DNA of 64,000 bases from Enteroscipio rubneri (GTDB lineage: Bacteria; Actinomycetota; Coriobacteriia; Coriobacteriales; Eggerthellaceae): positions 39,122 through 103,121 of the forward strand of contig NZ_PPEK01000011.1 in NCBI RefSeq assembly GCF_002899715.1. Reading direction: 5' to 3'. Numbering within the stretch: the first letter of the stretch is position 1; each line of letters opens with the position of its first letter. Shown piece by piece: positions 35,743 through 43,091 of the stretch. The notes below the pieces were generated by a model. That model saw only the letters and a list, made by a program, of their open reading frames with translations, was not told the origin of the DNA and ran no database searches. The position numbers and the translations under genes are program-made.

Positions 35743-36147
35743 ATGGGCTTTACACGACGACAAGAATTAGCTCAACGAGCGAATACTATGCGTAACAACC
35801 AAACCTACTACGAAAGACTTCTCTGGTTGCACTTTTTAAGGACGTATCCTATATCTTTTGTTCCTCAAAAAGTCATCGGAAACTACATTGTTGATTTCTA
35901 CTGTAGGAAGGCACGTTTAAGTATCGAGCTTGACGGCGATTCTCACTACTCTATCCGCCAAAGAGAATACGACCGCGTTCGCACTACATTTTTTGAAGTT
36001 CTTGAGATTAAGGAACTGCGTTTCACGAATACCGAAGTAGTTGAAAATTTCGAAGGCGTATGCGAAGCAATACATATTGAAGTGCAGCGTCGAAGAAATG
36101 ATGTGCTTACGCAAGAGAACTGCTTTCAAAAGCTTAAAACTAGATAA
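35743..36147 (+). CDS. DUF559-family small endonuclease-like protein
   Basis: 134 residues from the ATG at 35743, with AAAAGGGG 8 nt upstream (a nearer ATG at 35737 is too close to it). The pattern RNNQTYYERLLWLHFLR, then VGxYIVDFYCRKARLSIELDG, and a C-terminal FEVLEIKELRF strand fits the DUF559/Vsr-like PD-(D/E)xK fold. Candidate active-site residues are D53 (VDF) and the Glu-Leu-Asp-Gly segment. It is an orphan on the opposite strand between parA and rsmG, is markedly AT-richer than neighbours, and has parS sites on both sides, which suggests it was inserted. Its substrate is unknown. Confidence 0.85.
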   Translation: MGFTRRQELAQRANTMRNNQTYYERLLWLHFLRTYPISFVPQKVIGNYIVDFYCRKARLSIELDGDSHYSIRQREYDRVRTTFFEVLEIKELRFTNTEVVENFEGVCEAIHIEVQRRRNDVLTQENCFQKLKTR

Positions 36148-36154
36148 TACAATT

Positions 36155-36170
36155 TGTTTCACGTGAAACA
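36155..36170. other. parS site 11 (32-bp palindrome)
   Basis: Exact core with ATACAATT/AATTGTAT arms (36147-36178). The palindrome starts on the last base of the DUF559-gene stop codon, as a terminator would. Confidence 0.9.
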
Positions 36171-36305
36171 AATTGTATAAAGCCTCTTCCACTGCTCGAC
36201 GAACCACTTGTGGTAGAAGTGTCAATTTGTGCTGCGTAAACCGGACACGAATAAAATTCATTGACAGCAACAAGACTACAAGAGCTCAAACGTCGCGAGA
36301 TCGGA

Positions 36306-36321
36306 TGTTTCACGTGAAACA
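36306..36321. other. parS site 12, touching the rsmG stop codon
   Basis: Exact core symmetric over 18 bp, directly abutting the minus-strand TAA of rsmG (36322-36324). Confidence 0.9.
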
Positions 36322-36963
36322 TTACAACGGTCGCTTTTGCGCTAATCCTGTTTTCCTTGGCAACTGAATACTTTCTCGCTTAACTTTTTCAAAGGTAACA
36401 ATTCGTCTCTGATAATCATCTAATACAAAGCTTCGATCAGAAACAAGCTCCAGACCAACTGTATCCTGTAATGAAAGTGCATGATCCAGTTCTGATGGCT
36501 TCAGGTTGGCTTTATAACAAATCAGTCTGCCACCAAGTTGGAGCAACGGAGCAGCCAATTCCATCAGTACAGAAAGTTGTGCAAGAGCCCGGGCAGTAAT
36601 AGCTGCAAACTCGTATGGATGCTCACGAGCAAGATCTTCGATTCTACCAGTATAAGTAGAAACCTGATCTAAGCCTAATTCACCAATGAAGCTATCTAGT
36701 ATTGCTGTTTTCTTGCCAACTGAATCAACGAGCAGTGTCTTTCTACCTGTCTCGATCGCAAGAGGTATACCAGGATACCCCGCACCAGTCCCGATATCGG
36801 CATACCATCCGTCTGGTGCTTTCAACAGTTCTTCAAGGCCAAGAAGTGAATCTTGAACATGCAGAACCATACCTTCATCCCAGGAGGAAATGCGTGTGAT
36901 ATTGGTTTTCTTATTCGCTTCAAGCACAAGCTCTAAATGACGTTGCAATAATTCATCATGCAT
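36322..36963 (-). CDS. rsmG: 16S rRNA (guanine527-N7)-methyltransferase
   Basis: 213 residues. The SAM-binding motif ADIGTGAGYPGIPLAI is family-typical, followed by LLVDSVGKKTAIL and the catalytic-region AITARALAQLSVLMELAAPLL. It methylates G527 of 16S rRNA; loss gives low-level streptomycin resistance in other bacteria. I chose ATG at 36963 because GGAGG precedes it by 8 nt. In many bacteria rsmG precedes parAB in one operon; here a DUF559 gene on the other strand separates them. Confidence 0.95.
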   Translation of the reverse strand: MHDELLQRHLELVLEANKKTNITRISSWDEGMVLHVQDSLLGLEELLKAPDGWYADIGTGAGYPGIPLAIETGRKTLLVDSVGKKTAILDSFIGELGLDQVSTYTGRIEDLAREHPYEFAAITARALAQLSVLMELAAPLLQLGGRLICYKANLKPSELDHALSLQDTVGLELVSDRSFVLDDYQRRIVTFEKVKRESIQLPRKTGLAQKRPL

Positions 36964-37006
36964 GTTCGCTCCTCCGAGCACTTCTAAGTATCAAGTATAA
37001 AGTACA

Positions 37007-37022
37007 TGTTTCACGTGAAACA
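37007..37022. other. parS site 13
   Basis: Exact core, symmetric over 18 bp, 44 bp upstream of the rsmG start. Confidence 0.9.
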
Positions 37023-37084
37023 TCAAAACTTGCATGTGTCGATAATAACGTACAGTAATAAGAAAGTCCGACGCCTTTTCAAGA

Positions 37085-37100
37085 TGTTTCACGTGAAACA
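37085..37100. other. parS site 14
   Basis: Exact core, symmetric over 18 bp, 78 bp from the site at 37007. Confidence 0.9.
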
Positions 37101-37441
37101 TGTCCGACAATATAATATGACAGAACAAAAGGCGATCTACCGGATTGCCTATTTCTGACAAGCGATTATATGTACCCACGACGCTTGATATAGGAAGCGA
37201 TCTTTTTGCTTACCCAATACACACCATAAGGTTAAACAGCGTCGACAACATCAATTACCGCCTGCGTATGATAAATACTTGGTCAATATTCGAACAGGTT
37301 TCATCCAAGCGTTTCTTCTTTACAGAATCTCATACCCGCATGCAGATGTTTTCGCACCGTTCAAGATGCCTAGTATTCGCATGTATTTGCAAGTTCTGGT
37401 CCCTGAAATACTCATCAAAATCACCTCAGCAAAACCTTTAG

Positions 37442-37472
37442 ACAAAAAACAGCCCGCATGACAGCGGGCTGT
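37442..37472 (-). terminator. Terminator of the rpmH-rnpA-yidD-yidC-khpB run
   Basis: ACAGCCCGC/GCGGGCTGT stem with a six-base loop, followed in the minus direction by TTTTTT. It lies about 80 bp beyond the khpB stop. It is a classic intrinsic terminator. Confidence 0.9.
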
Positions 37473-37550
37473 ATTCCATGCAATCTCAAACCATGATCAA
37501 GATCCGAGAAGAACATAGTTCTCGATCTTGCATGGCTGCGTTTTCGAACG

Positions 37551-38069
37551 CTACACCGGTAAAATAACTACATGTCGTGCGCTTCCTTCACCTTCAGAAG
37601 CGGTTTCGACACGTTCGTCAGCACGAAGCGTAATGTGAATGATACGACGCTCATACGGCGTCATCGGCCTCAGTTTTACACTCTTATGCTGGGCCACTGC
37701 TCGATTGGCAGATGAATGAGCAATAGATTCGAGCTTCTCTCGCTGGCGGCCCTTGTATCCTTCTACATCTACGACGACCGGATAGCGATATCCAATAGTA
37801 CGCACAGTAATTGCCGATACGATGAACTGAAGAGCGTCAAGTGTCTTACCATGTCGCCCGATAAGCACCGCAAGATCATCTCCCGTGATATCGAGGATCA
37901 ACTCACCATCATCACCCTCATACTCATCGATTGTTACTTCACCTACATCGAAGTATTTCAGAATATCCTGCAAGGCTCCTATGGCCGTATCGGCGATGCG
38001 ATCAAGCTCTTCGTCTGTCAACTCGACAGGTTGCTCTTCGACGGCGCTCTCAACGTTCTCTTCAGCCAT
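37551..38069 (-). CDS. khpB: KH-R3H RNA-binding protein (Jag/KhpB)
   Basis: 172 residues. An acidic N-terminus (VEEQPVELTDEELDRIAD) replaces the Jag_N domain of some homologues. The KH-like domain has the GxxG loop IGRHGKTLDALQF. The R3H domain follows, with the Arg-xxx-His pattern REKLESIAHSSANRAV and a KLRPMTPYERRIIH block. Homologues bind RNA with KhpA and influence cell division and wall synthesis. AAGGAG precedes the ATG. yidC lies 63 bp upstream, with a parS in the gap. Confidence 0.93.
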   Translation of the reverse strand: MAEENVESAVEEQPVELTDEELDRIADTAIGALQDILKYFDVGEVTIDEYEGDDGELILDITGDDLAVLIGRHGKTLDALQFIVSAITVRTIGYRYPVVVDVEGYKGRQREKLESIAHSSANRAVAQHKSVKLRPMTPYERRIIHITLRADERVETASEGEGSARHVVILPV

Positions 38070-38102
38070 GTTCGACTCCTTCTATCCACCAAGATCTCAA
38101 AA

Positions 38103-38118
38103 TGTTTCACGTGAAACA
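38103..38118. other. parS site 15
   Basis: Exact core symmetric over 20 bp, in the 63-bp gap between yidC and khpB. ParB bound here would lie inside an operon. Confidence 0.9.
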
Positions 38119-38132
38119 TTCGGTGCTTATCG

Positions 38133-38897
38133 CTACCTCTTCTTCTTCGGACGAGGCTTCTTCGCTTTACGCGTCACATCAACTTCAATCGGTTTGATTT
38201 CGATAGCTTCTTCCTGCTCAGCATCCTTGCGCTTCATCATACGGAGAGAAATCTGCTGCTGCGCTATACCGAGCAGCGAAGAAGCGCCCCAGAACAAAAG
38301 CACGCCGGCAGGAGAGTTCCAGCTGATCCACAGCATGAGCAAGCTCATGACGGCGGCCATGATGATCATTTGCTTGCGCTGCGCGCTGTTGTTGCTGTTG
38401 AGCTGCTGGAGAACCATCGGCAAGAACGTTGCACCAGCAAATATGATCATAAGAATCACATAAGGAACAAATGTTCCATTTTCGAATGCTTGCGAAGGTG
38501 TGGTGACGAGGCTGGGGACGAGGTTGTAAAACTCGTACGTGGTTCCCTGAGTACGAGAGCCCATCTCGCTAAGAACCTGAAACAATGCGATGAAGATAGG
38601 CATTTGTAGAAGCATGGGAATACAGCCGGCGATCGGGTTAAACTTTACTTCGGCGTAAAGCTTCTGCATCTCCTCGTTCAAGCGTTGAGGATCGTCACCG
38701 TATTTTGTCTGCAGCTCTTGAATCAGAGGCTGCACTTTCTGCATCGCATGAGTAGATTTCGTCTGCTTGTGCATCAACGGAGAAATCAGAATACGGAAGA
38801 TGACCGTAACGACGATAATCGCCAAACCCCAGTCTCCGCAGATATTGTAGAAGAATTGGATTATGTCGAATATCCAATCCTTAAATACGTCCCACAT
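38133..38897 (-). CDS. yidC: Membrane protein insertase YidC/Oxa1
   Basis: 254 residues, the short Gram-positive form. It has five hydrophobic helices. The conserved intramembrane Arg lies in FRILISPL, followed by the cytosolic hairpin KVQPLIQELQTKYGDDPQRLNEE in outline and the FNPIAGCIPMLLQMPIFIALF signature. It inserts small membrane proteins alone or with SecYEG. The C-terminus is basic (KAKKPRPKKKR), which helps ribosome contact. It sits in the conserved rpmH-rnpA-yidD-yidC-khpB order. Confidence 0.95.
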   Translation of the reverse strand: MWDVFKDWIFDIIQFFYNICGDWGLAIIVVTVIFRILISPLMHKQTKSTHAMQKVQPLIQELQTKYGDDPQRLNEEMQKLYAEVKFNPIAGCIPMLLQMPIFIALFQVLSEMGSRTQGTTYEFYNLVPSLVTTPSQAFENGTFVPYVILMIIFAGATFLPMVLQQLNSNNSAQRKQMIIMAAVMSLLMLWISWNSPAGVLLFWGASSLLGIAQQQISLRMMKRKDAEQEEAIEIKPIEVDVTRKAKKPRPKKKR

Positions 38898-38989
38898 ACT
38901 ATGTTGTTCCTTCCTTTATACCTCAGCGCCCGCAGGCGGCAGATAGTGCCTCAGCCGATCGCCTTTCACAGCCGTTCTCCGAGTTCCAC

Positions 38990-39223
38990 TCAAGGAACGG
39001 GATCGTATCCATGCGAACCACCCGGGCGACAACGCAGCAAGCGTTTCACCGTCAGCTTGAGACCCCGGCAGAAACCGTAACGCTGGAATGCGATAAGCCC
39101 GTATTCTGAGCATGTCGGAATAAAACGACAACAAGAAGGGAACAACGGGGAAATCGCAGCTCGATAAAAGGTGATCAGAAACACCGCAACCTTGCTCGGC
39201 AAACGTTTCAGCAAACCCATCAT
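38990..39223 (-). CDS. yidD: Membrane protein insertion efficiency factor YidD
   Basis: 77 residues. Family signatures are YRAAISPLFPSCCRFIPTCS, EYGLIAFQRYGFCRG, and the tail CRPGGSHGYDPVP. It is a small membrane-associated protein that assists YidC substrates. It starts 12 bp after rnpA and is followed 92 bp later by yidC. Confidence 0.95.
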   Translation of the reverse strand: MMGLLKRLPSKVAVFLITFYRAAISPLFPSCCRFIPTCSEYGLIAFQRYGFCRGLKLTVKRLLRCRPGGSHGYDPVP

Positions 39224-39235
39224 CTCGCTCGATCC

Positions 39236-39562
39236 CTATCGAATCTCGGCGCGTTTCAACGTCTCGTCACATGCTCTAAGCACTTTACTATAAGAAGATA
39301 ACAGGATGCCCGACTTCGCGAGAAATATCACATCACGATCCGGCCATGGCCCACCGAGGGCACGACATATCTCCCTCATTCGACGTTTAGCGCTGTTCCG
39401 CCATACAGCATTCCCCGATTTTTTACCCGCAATAAAAGCAACACGACCATCAGGGCCGTGCTGCTTTGCGGGTAACACTATGAATGTAAGATATGGCGTG
39501 TGAAAACGCTTGCCGCGAGAGAATAGATCGGAGATATCCCCGCGGGATTTTATTGTCTCCAA
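39236..39562 (-). CDS. rnpA: Ribonuclease P protein component
   Basis: 108 residues if started at the TTG at 39562, 20 nt after the rpmH stop with AAAAGAG upstream. No ATG or GTG fits better without running into rpmH, so the exact start is uncertain by a few codons. Diagnostic features are IKSRGDISDLFSRGKR in the N-terminal helix and the RNR motif region AVWRNSAKRRMREICR, which contacts the RNase P RNA. It pairs with RnpB RNA (not in this window) to mature tRNA 5' ends. Confidence 0.9.
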   Translation of the reverse strand: METIKSRGDISDLFSRGKRFHTPYLTFIVLPAKQHGPDGRVAFIAGKKSGNAVWRNSAKRRMREICRALGGPWPDRDVIFLAKSGILLSSYSKVLRACDETLKRAEIR

Positions 39563-39582
39563 TCGATACTCTTTTAACGTGC

Positions 39583-39717
39583 TTACACGCAGAGGCGCTT
39601 GCGACCCTTTGCACGACGAGCAGCCAATACCTTGCGGCCACCCTTCGTCGACATACGAGCGCGGAAGCCGTGGCACTTAGCCCTCTTACGAGTGTTCGGT
39701 TGATACGTGCGCTTCAT
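39583..39717 (-). CDS. rpmH: 50S ribosomal protein L34
   Basis: 44 residues ([20 protein letters not shown] at the start), ending GRKRLCV. This is highly conserved L34: a small, basic 50S protein. AAAGGGA precedes the ATG at 39717, and a near-consensus promoter lies at 39756-39783. It starts the rpmH-rnpA-yidD-yidC-khpB run, in the order seen beside dnaA in most bacteria. Confidence 0.96.
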   Translation of the reverse strand: MKRTYQPNTRKRAKCHGFRARMSTKGGRKVLAARRAKGRKRLCV

Positions 39718-39755
39718 AGCAACTTCCCTTTCATGATTTATAGAGTAACCCCGAA

Positions 39756-39783
39756 ATTATATATCAGGTTACCGTGCAGTCAA
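39756..39783 (-). promoter_or_regulatory. rpmH promoter
   Basis: On the minus strand TTGACT (39783-39778), a 16-bp spacer, and TATAAT (39761-39756). This is a near-perfect vegetative sigma promoter about 40 bp upstream of rpmH. Confidence 0.85.
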
Positions 39784-39910
39784 GGAAAACTTACAATACG
39801 CGCTTGAAACTGCTGAATTCAAAGAACTACAAGCAACAAGATCTTTCTTCTTTTTGTATAGGTGTTTTTATATACATGGTTCCTAGGTATTCACTATATA
39901 TAGAAGGTTT

Positions 39911-39949
39911 TAATAATAGTAATAATAAGGGCAGTGGAAATGTGGAAAA
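39911..39949 (-). promoter_or_regulatory. Basal origin-unwinding element: DnaA boxes, GC block and DnaA-trios
   Basis: Read on the minus strand: TTTTCCACA (39949-39941), a weaker TTTCCACT, a GCCC block, then a run complementary to TAATAATAGTAATAATAA (39911-39928). The plus strand thus carries six consecutive TA(A/G) triplets, the DnaA-trio pattern 3'-(A/G)AT. Box, GC block, trio is the order described for bacterial origin unwinding. Confidence 0.75.
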
Positions 39950-40159
39950 CTCCCAAAGTACCTGTTTGGACGCAAGAAATCATCCGTATTCCTCCGTGTA
40001 GATCCGGTACCCGCTCTCTACACAAATTATTGCTTTCGTTATCTTTGAGCAGCGATACGAGGGTTTTCTGCAAGTTCTGAGTCATATGCGAGTCATGTTT
40101 CCGCCGAACATACGTACACTTCCTGCATCACATGTGCGGCGATCTTGTGCCTTCCGACG

Positions 40160-41698
40160 TCATATTTCGAGAATGAGCTGCCTGAGCGTCTCCAGCTCCT
40201 CTCGCAGCTCGCGATTCTCTTTCATCTTCTCCTCGACGTTGGTGACTGAGTACATTACGGTGGAATGATCGCGGTTGAACTTTTTTCCGATGTCGTTGAA
40301 AGGTAGATCAAGCATTTGACGGCACAGGTAAATGGCGATTTGGCGTGCGTAGATGATATTGCGATTGCGCTTCTTGCCAACAAGGTCGGCGTGGCTTACT
40401 TTGTAGAACGTCTCTACTTCTTTTTGAATATCGGCGATGGTAAGACGCTTTGATGGCCCGCCCGAGAAGTGATTCTCGAGAAGCGAGCGCACTTCATCGA
40501 GCGTCAAGTTCGGCTGGTTGAAAAACGTCATCTGGTAGATAACCTTTGTGACAGCGCTCTTGAGTTCGCGGATATTGGAACTGGAACTCTCGGCGATATA
40601 CATTTGGATATCTTCGGGGATGGCGAAATCATGCGAGCCTTCAGATTCTCGGTACTCGTCGACGAAACTCTTCACAATGCCGAGTTTCGTTTCGATTTCC
40701 GGCGGCTGAATATCGAACGTACCGCCTGAGTTAAAACGGCTTTTGTAACGTTCGTCGATATCGATGTTCTTCGGCGCGCGATCAGCTGAGAGCACCACCT
40801 GGCGGCCTTGGCTTGTGAGCTTATTGAAGATTTGGAACACAATATCGAGTGTCTGCTTCTTGCCTTGCAAATACTGAACGTCGTCGATAAGAAGCACATC
40901 TGCTTCTTCGTAGCGTGTTTTGAAGTTCTTATAGCTGGATTTCTCCTTGTCGTGGGCGGCGCTCGCCTCCATGTAGTCGGATAGCAGTTCAGCCGAGTCC
41001 ACGTAGATGGTGGAGAGGCTAGGCATGGTCTCGTGCACGTAGTTTTGAATGGCTCGCAAGAGGTGTGTCTTCCCGAGTCCTGATTTCCCGTAGATGAACA
41101 GGGGATTAAGATGCGCCTTGCCCGGCATTTCAGCCACGGCCACGGCCATGGAATATGCCATGCGGTTTGAGTCTCCAATGACGAAGTTCTCAAACGTCAG
41201 GGAGGATGAAGGCCCGTCGGGTTCGCGAAGTGGATCAATATCGGCTGCTTCCGGTGGCGCGGGTTCAGAAGCGCCACCGACGGGATCCTGTACACCCGGT
41301 GAGGGTGGTAAAACGTCCGAAGGCGTGGTAGCCGGAGGAGCGATAGGAGCCGAAGAAGAGGCGGCCGGGACCGGTGTGCTTGTTTCGGAAGATCCAGCTG
41401 TCTGCGGCTGAGAAGATACCGGCGCTTCACTGCCGGCGGAGATGTCCACTTCGATAACTACCATGAAGGGCACGTGGTACAAATCTTCTAAGGCGCGTTT
41501 GATGAAGCTAACGTAATGACGTTCGATCCACGTCTTGATAAAATCGTTATCTGCTGTGAGCATAAGAAACCCTTCGCTCATAGCTTGGGGGTGTAAGCGC
41601 GAGAAGAACGCGTTGATCTGAGAAGGATCAATATTATTATAGCTTTTTACCTGGCTGCAAACATCCTGCCAGACTTGTTCCAGTTTCTCGTTGTTCAT
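40160..41698 (-). CDS. dnaA: Chromosomal replication initiator DnaA
   Basis: 512 residues from the ATG at 41698 (GAGGAAG upstream). Domain I is LEQVWQDVCSQVKSY and following residues. Domain II is a ~100-residue Ser/Pro/Ala linker. The AAA+ domain has Walker A GKSGLGKTHLL, Walker B VLLIDDVQYL and the arginine-finger region RYKSRF. Domain IV, the DnaA-box reader, has the signature DHSTVMY where most DnaA proteins read DHTTV; this fits with the non-canonical TTTTCCACA boxes seen nearby, though the link is inference. A promoter lies at 41772-41800. Confidence 0.97.
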   Translation of the reverse strand: MNNEKLEQVWQDVCSQVKSYNNIDPSQINAFFSRLHPQAMSEGFLMLTADNDFIKTWIERHYVSFIKRALEDLYHVPFMVVIEVDISAGSEAPVSSQPQTAGSSETSTPVPAASSSAPIAPPATTPSDVLPPSPGVQDPVGGASEPAPPEAADIDPLREPDGPSSSLTFENFVIGDSNRMAYSMAVAVAEMPGKAHLNPLFIYGKSGLGKTHLLRAIQNYVHETMPSLSTIYVDSAELLSDYMEASAAHDKEKSSYKNFKTRYEEADVLLIDDVQYLQGKKQTLDIVFQIFNKLTSQGRQVVLSADRAPKNIDIDERYKSRFNSGGTFDIQPPEIETKLGIVKSFVDEYRESEGSHDFAIPEDIQMYIAESSSSNIRELKSAVTKVIYQMTFFNQPNLTLDEVRSLLENHFSGGPSKRLTIADIQKEVETFYKVSHADLVGKKRNRNIIYARQIAIYLCRQMLDLPFNDIGKKFNRDHSTVMYSVTNVEEKMKENRELREELETLRQLILEI

Positions 41699-41771
41699 AT
41701 GCCGCTTCCTCGGTGGGGCCGTTGCGGCCGCGCGCTTGACGCGCGACTCCGGTAAGCCTGTAGCGCGTCCG

Positions 41772-41800
41772 ATTGTATATAAAACCACGCGGTCCGGCAA
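41772..41800 (-). promoter_or_regulatory. dnaA promoter
   Basis: Minus strand TTGCCG (41800-41795), 17-bp spacer, TACAAT (41777-41772), about 75 bp upstream of the dnaA ATG and just after the preceding gene's stop. Confidence 0.7.
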
Positions 41801-41807
41801 AGGGCGA

Positions 41808-43091
41808 TTACAATGAATTCGCCACCTGATATCCCAGATCGGTGAGGATCCTCTTTTGTCCCACCGTCTTCTCGATCAGTCCGGCTTGTTCAAGTTTAGA
41901 CAGCGTTACATAGGTGCTCGACGGGGCGACGCCCGTCAGCTTTGAGATATCGGTAACGCCAAGCGCTCCTTCGCTCAAAAATATGGGAAGGAAATCGCGC
42001 TCCCGCTGAGTGAGGGGAGGCACGAGCGCCCCGACATTTCCGTGCGCGCTGGCGTAGGGGTTTTGATGCCATTGGGCGGGTGCTCCGTACACGGAAGTTC
42101 CGTGCGTGTCACCGGTGCGCGCGCCGGGCGACGTGTATCCGAGCTGGTTTGCAGCTGCGGGATACCTTTGGTCATAGGGTTGAACGGGCGCAGCTCCTGG
42201 GTATGCGGGTGCCATGCTTTCTGAATATGGAGGCTGAGCGATTGGGTATGGGGAGGCCGCAGTCGGATAGGGGGTAGCGGGCGTGGCCGTGTACGAAGGC
42301 GCTGCAGGTGGATACCCGGGCGCAGCGGCAGGATATGCGCTGTCGGGCCCGCGATAGGCACCCTGCATATCCGGGTATGAGGGCAGGTAGGCATCAGGAT
42401 GGGCGGCTGGGGGATGTTCCGTGTCGTCCTCGCTCGTGTCCTCGTGCTGCGCGCCGCGCTTGGTAAGCGCGCGCTCATTCACTGCTTCAGGTCCGCTCTT
42501 CAAACGATCGTTGTTGGGAGCGGTCATGCTGACAGTGACCACTGATCCGGTTCCAAGGTTATCTTCGATAGTGATGGTGCCATGCGACAGGTCGAGGTAC
42601 TCTTTCACGATGGGTAGCCCGGATCCCACTCCGCGTATAAAGCGTTTCATCGGTTCTACCGCGGACGTAAACCCCGGGAGTTGGGCTCGCTCCTTATGAT
42701 GGATACCGGGTCCCTGGTCGGCGAAGCGAATGGTATTGCCGTCGTCCAGAATTGAGACGATGATTTCAGCGAATCGCGCGTGGATGAAATTCTCGCTGAC
42801 TTCGCGCACGACTGTGTAGGGGATAGTCCCGCCTGCTGCGCGCGCCTGCTCGTAAATGGTTGAAGCAAGATGCTCGATATACTCTGCTGTGGGCGCCGGT
42901 TTGATTTCAGTCACGCGCGGCGCGCTGCGCAGATCGTCGTACATGGCGATGCGGGCGATGGCATGCACGTGAGTGAAATCGAAGACCCCTGTATGCTCAT
43001 CAGCGGAATCAATGCGCTCATCATCGCTTTGGTCTGCATTTTCAATCTGATTGTCCAATGATGTTCCGTTTTCAGATTCGATATTCAGCAT
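41808..43091 (-). CDS. GHKL-type ATPase with Pro/Tyr-rich repeats and C-terminal winged helix, inserted between dnaA and oriC
   Basis: 427 residues. Residues ~85-195 form a HATPase_c domain like that of anti-sigma kinases: N-box VREVSENFIHA, G1 DQGPGI, G2 GVGSGLPIVKEYL. There is no H-box or sensor domain. Residues ~225-360 are Pro/Tyr/Ala-rich with many P-x-Y-P units. The last ~60 residues are a MarR/IclR-like winged helix (LTGVAPSSTYVTLSKLEQAGLI). It could be a DNA-binding switch with ATP-dependent partner binding. dnaA and dnaN are usually adjacent; this gene lies between dnaA and the origin, so a replication-control role is attractive but unproven. No strong SD precedes the ATG. Confidence 0.8.
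   Translation of the reverse strand: MLNIESENGTSLDNQIENADQSDDERIDSADEHTGVFDFTHVHAIARIAMYDDLRSAPRVTEIKPAPTAEYIEHLASTIYEQARAAGGTIPYTVVREVSENFIHARFAEIIVSILDDGNTIRFADQGPGIHHKERAQLPGFTSAVEPMKRFIRGVGSGLPIVKEYLDLSHGTITIEDNLGTGSVVTVSMTAPNNDRLKSGPEAVNERALTKRGAQHEDTSEDDTEHPPAAHPDAYLPSYPDMQGAYRGPDSAYPAAAPGYPPAAPSYTATPATPYPTAASPYPIAQPPYSESMAPAYPGAAPVQPYDQRYPAAANQLGYTSPGARTGDTHGTSVYGAPAQWHQNPYASAHGNVGALVPPLTQRERDFLPIFLSEGALGVTDISKLTGVAPSSTYVTLSKLEQAGLIEKTVGQKRILTDLGYQVANSL

Larger units (their letters stand above)
36964..37550. other. Intergenic region between khpB and rsmG with two parS sites
   Basis: About 590 bp, AT-rich, with two parS sites near the rsmG start and a terminator at 37442-37472 next to khpB. 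A 98-codon open frame exists on the plus strand but has no SD or recognisable features. I see no gene. Confidence 0.6.
39718..40159. other. rpmH-dnaA intergenic region: origin part 1
   Basis: About 440 bp, strikingly AT-rich for this genome. It holds the rpmH promoter, an AT-rich stretch at 39830-39930, six DnaA-trios, a GC block and at least two DnaA boxes (see 39911-39949). It has no gene. The architecture resembles the basal unwinding system of Bacillus subtilis oriC. Confidence 0.75.

Noticed and set aside
37145..37441. A 98-codon plus-strand open frame in the khpB-rsmG gap
   Set aside because: It has no SD, no recognisable motif, and lies in AT-rich DNA where composition is non-coding-like.
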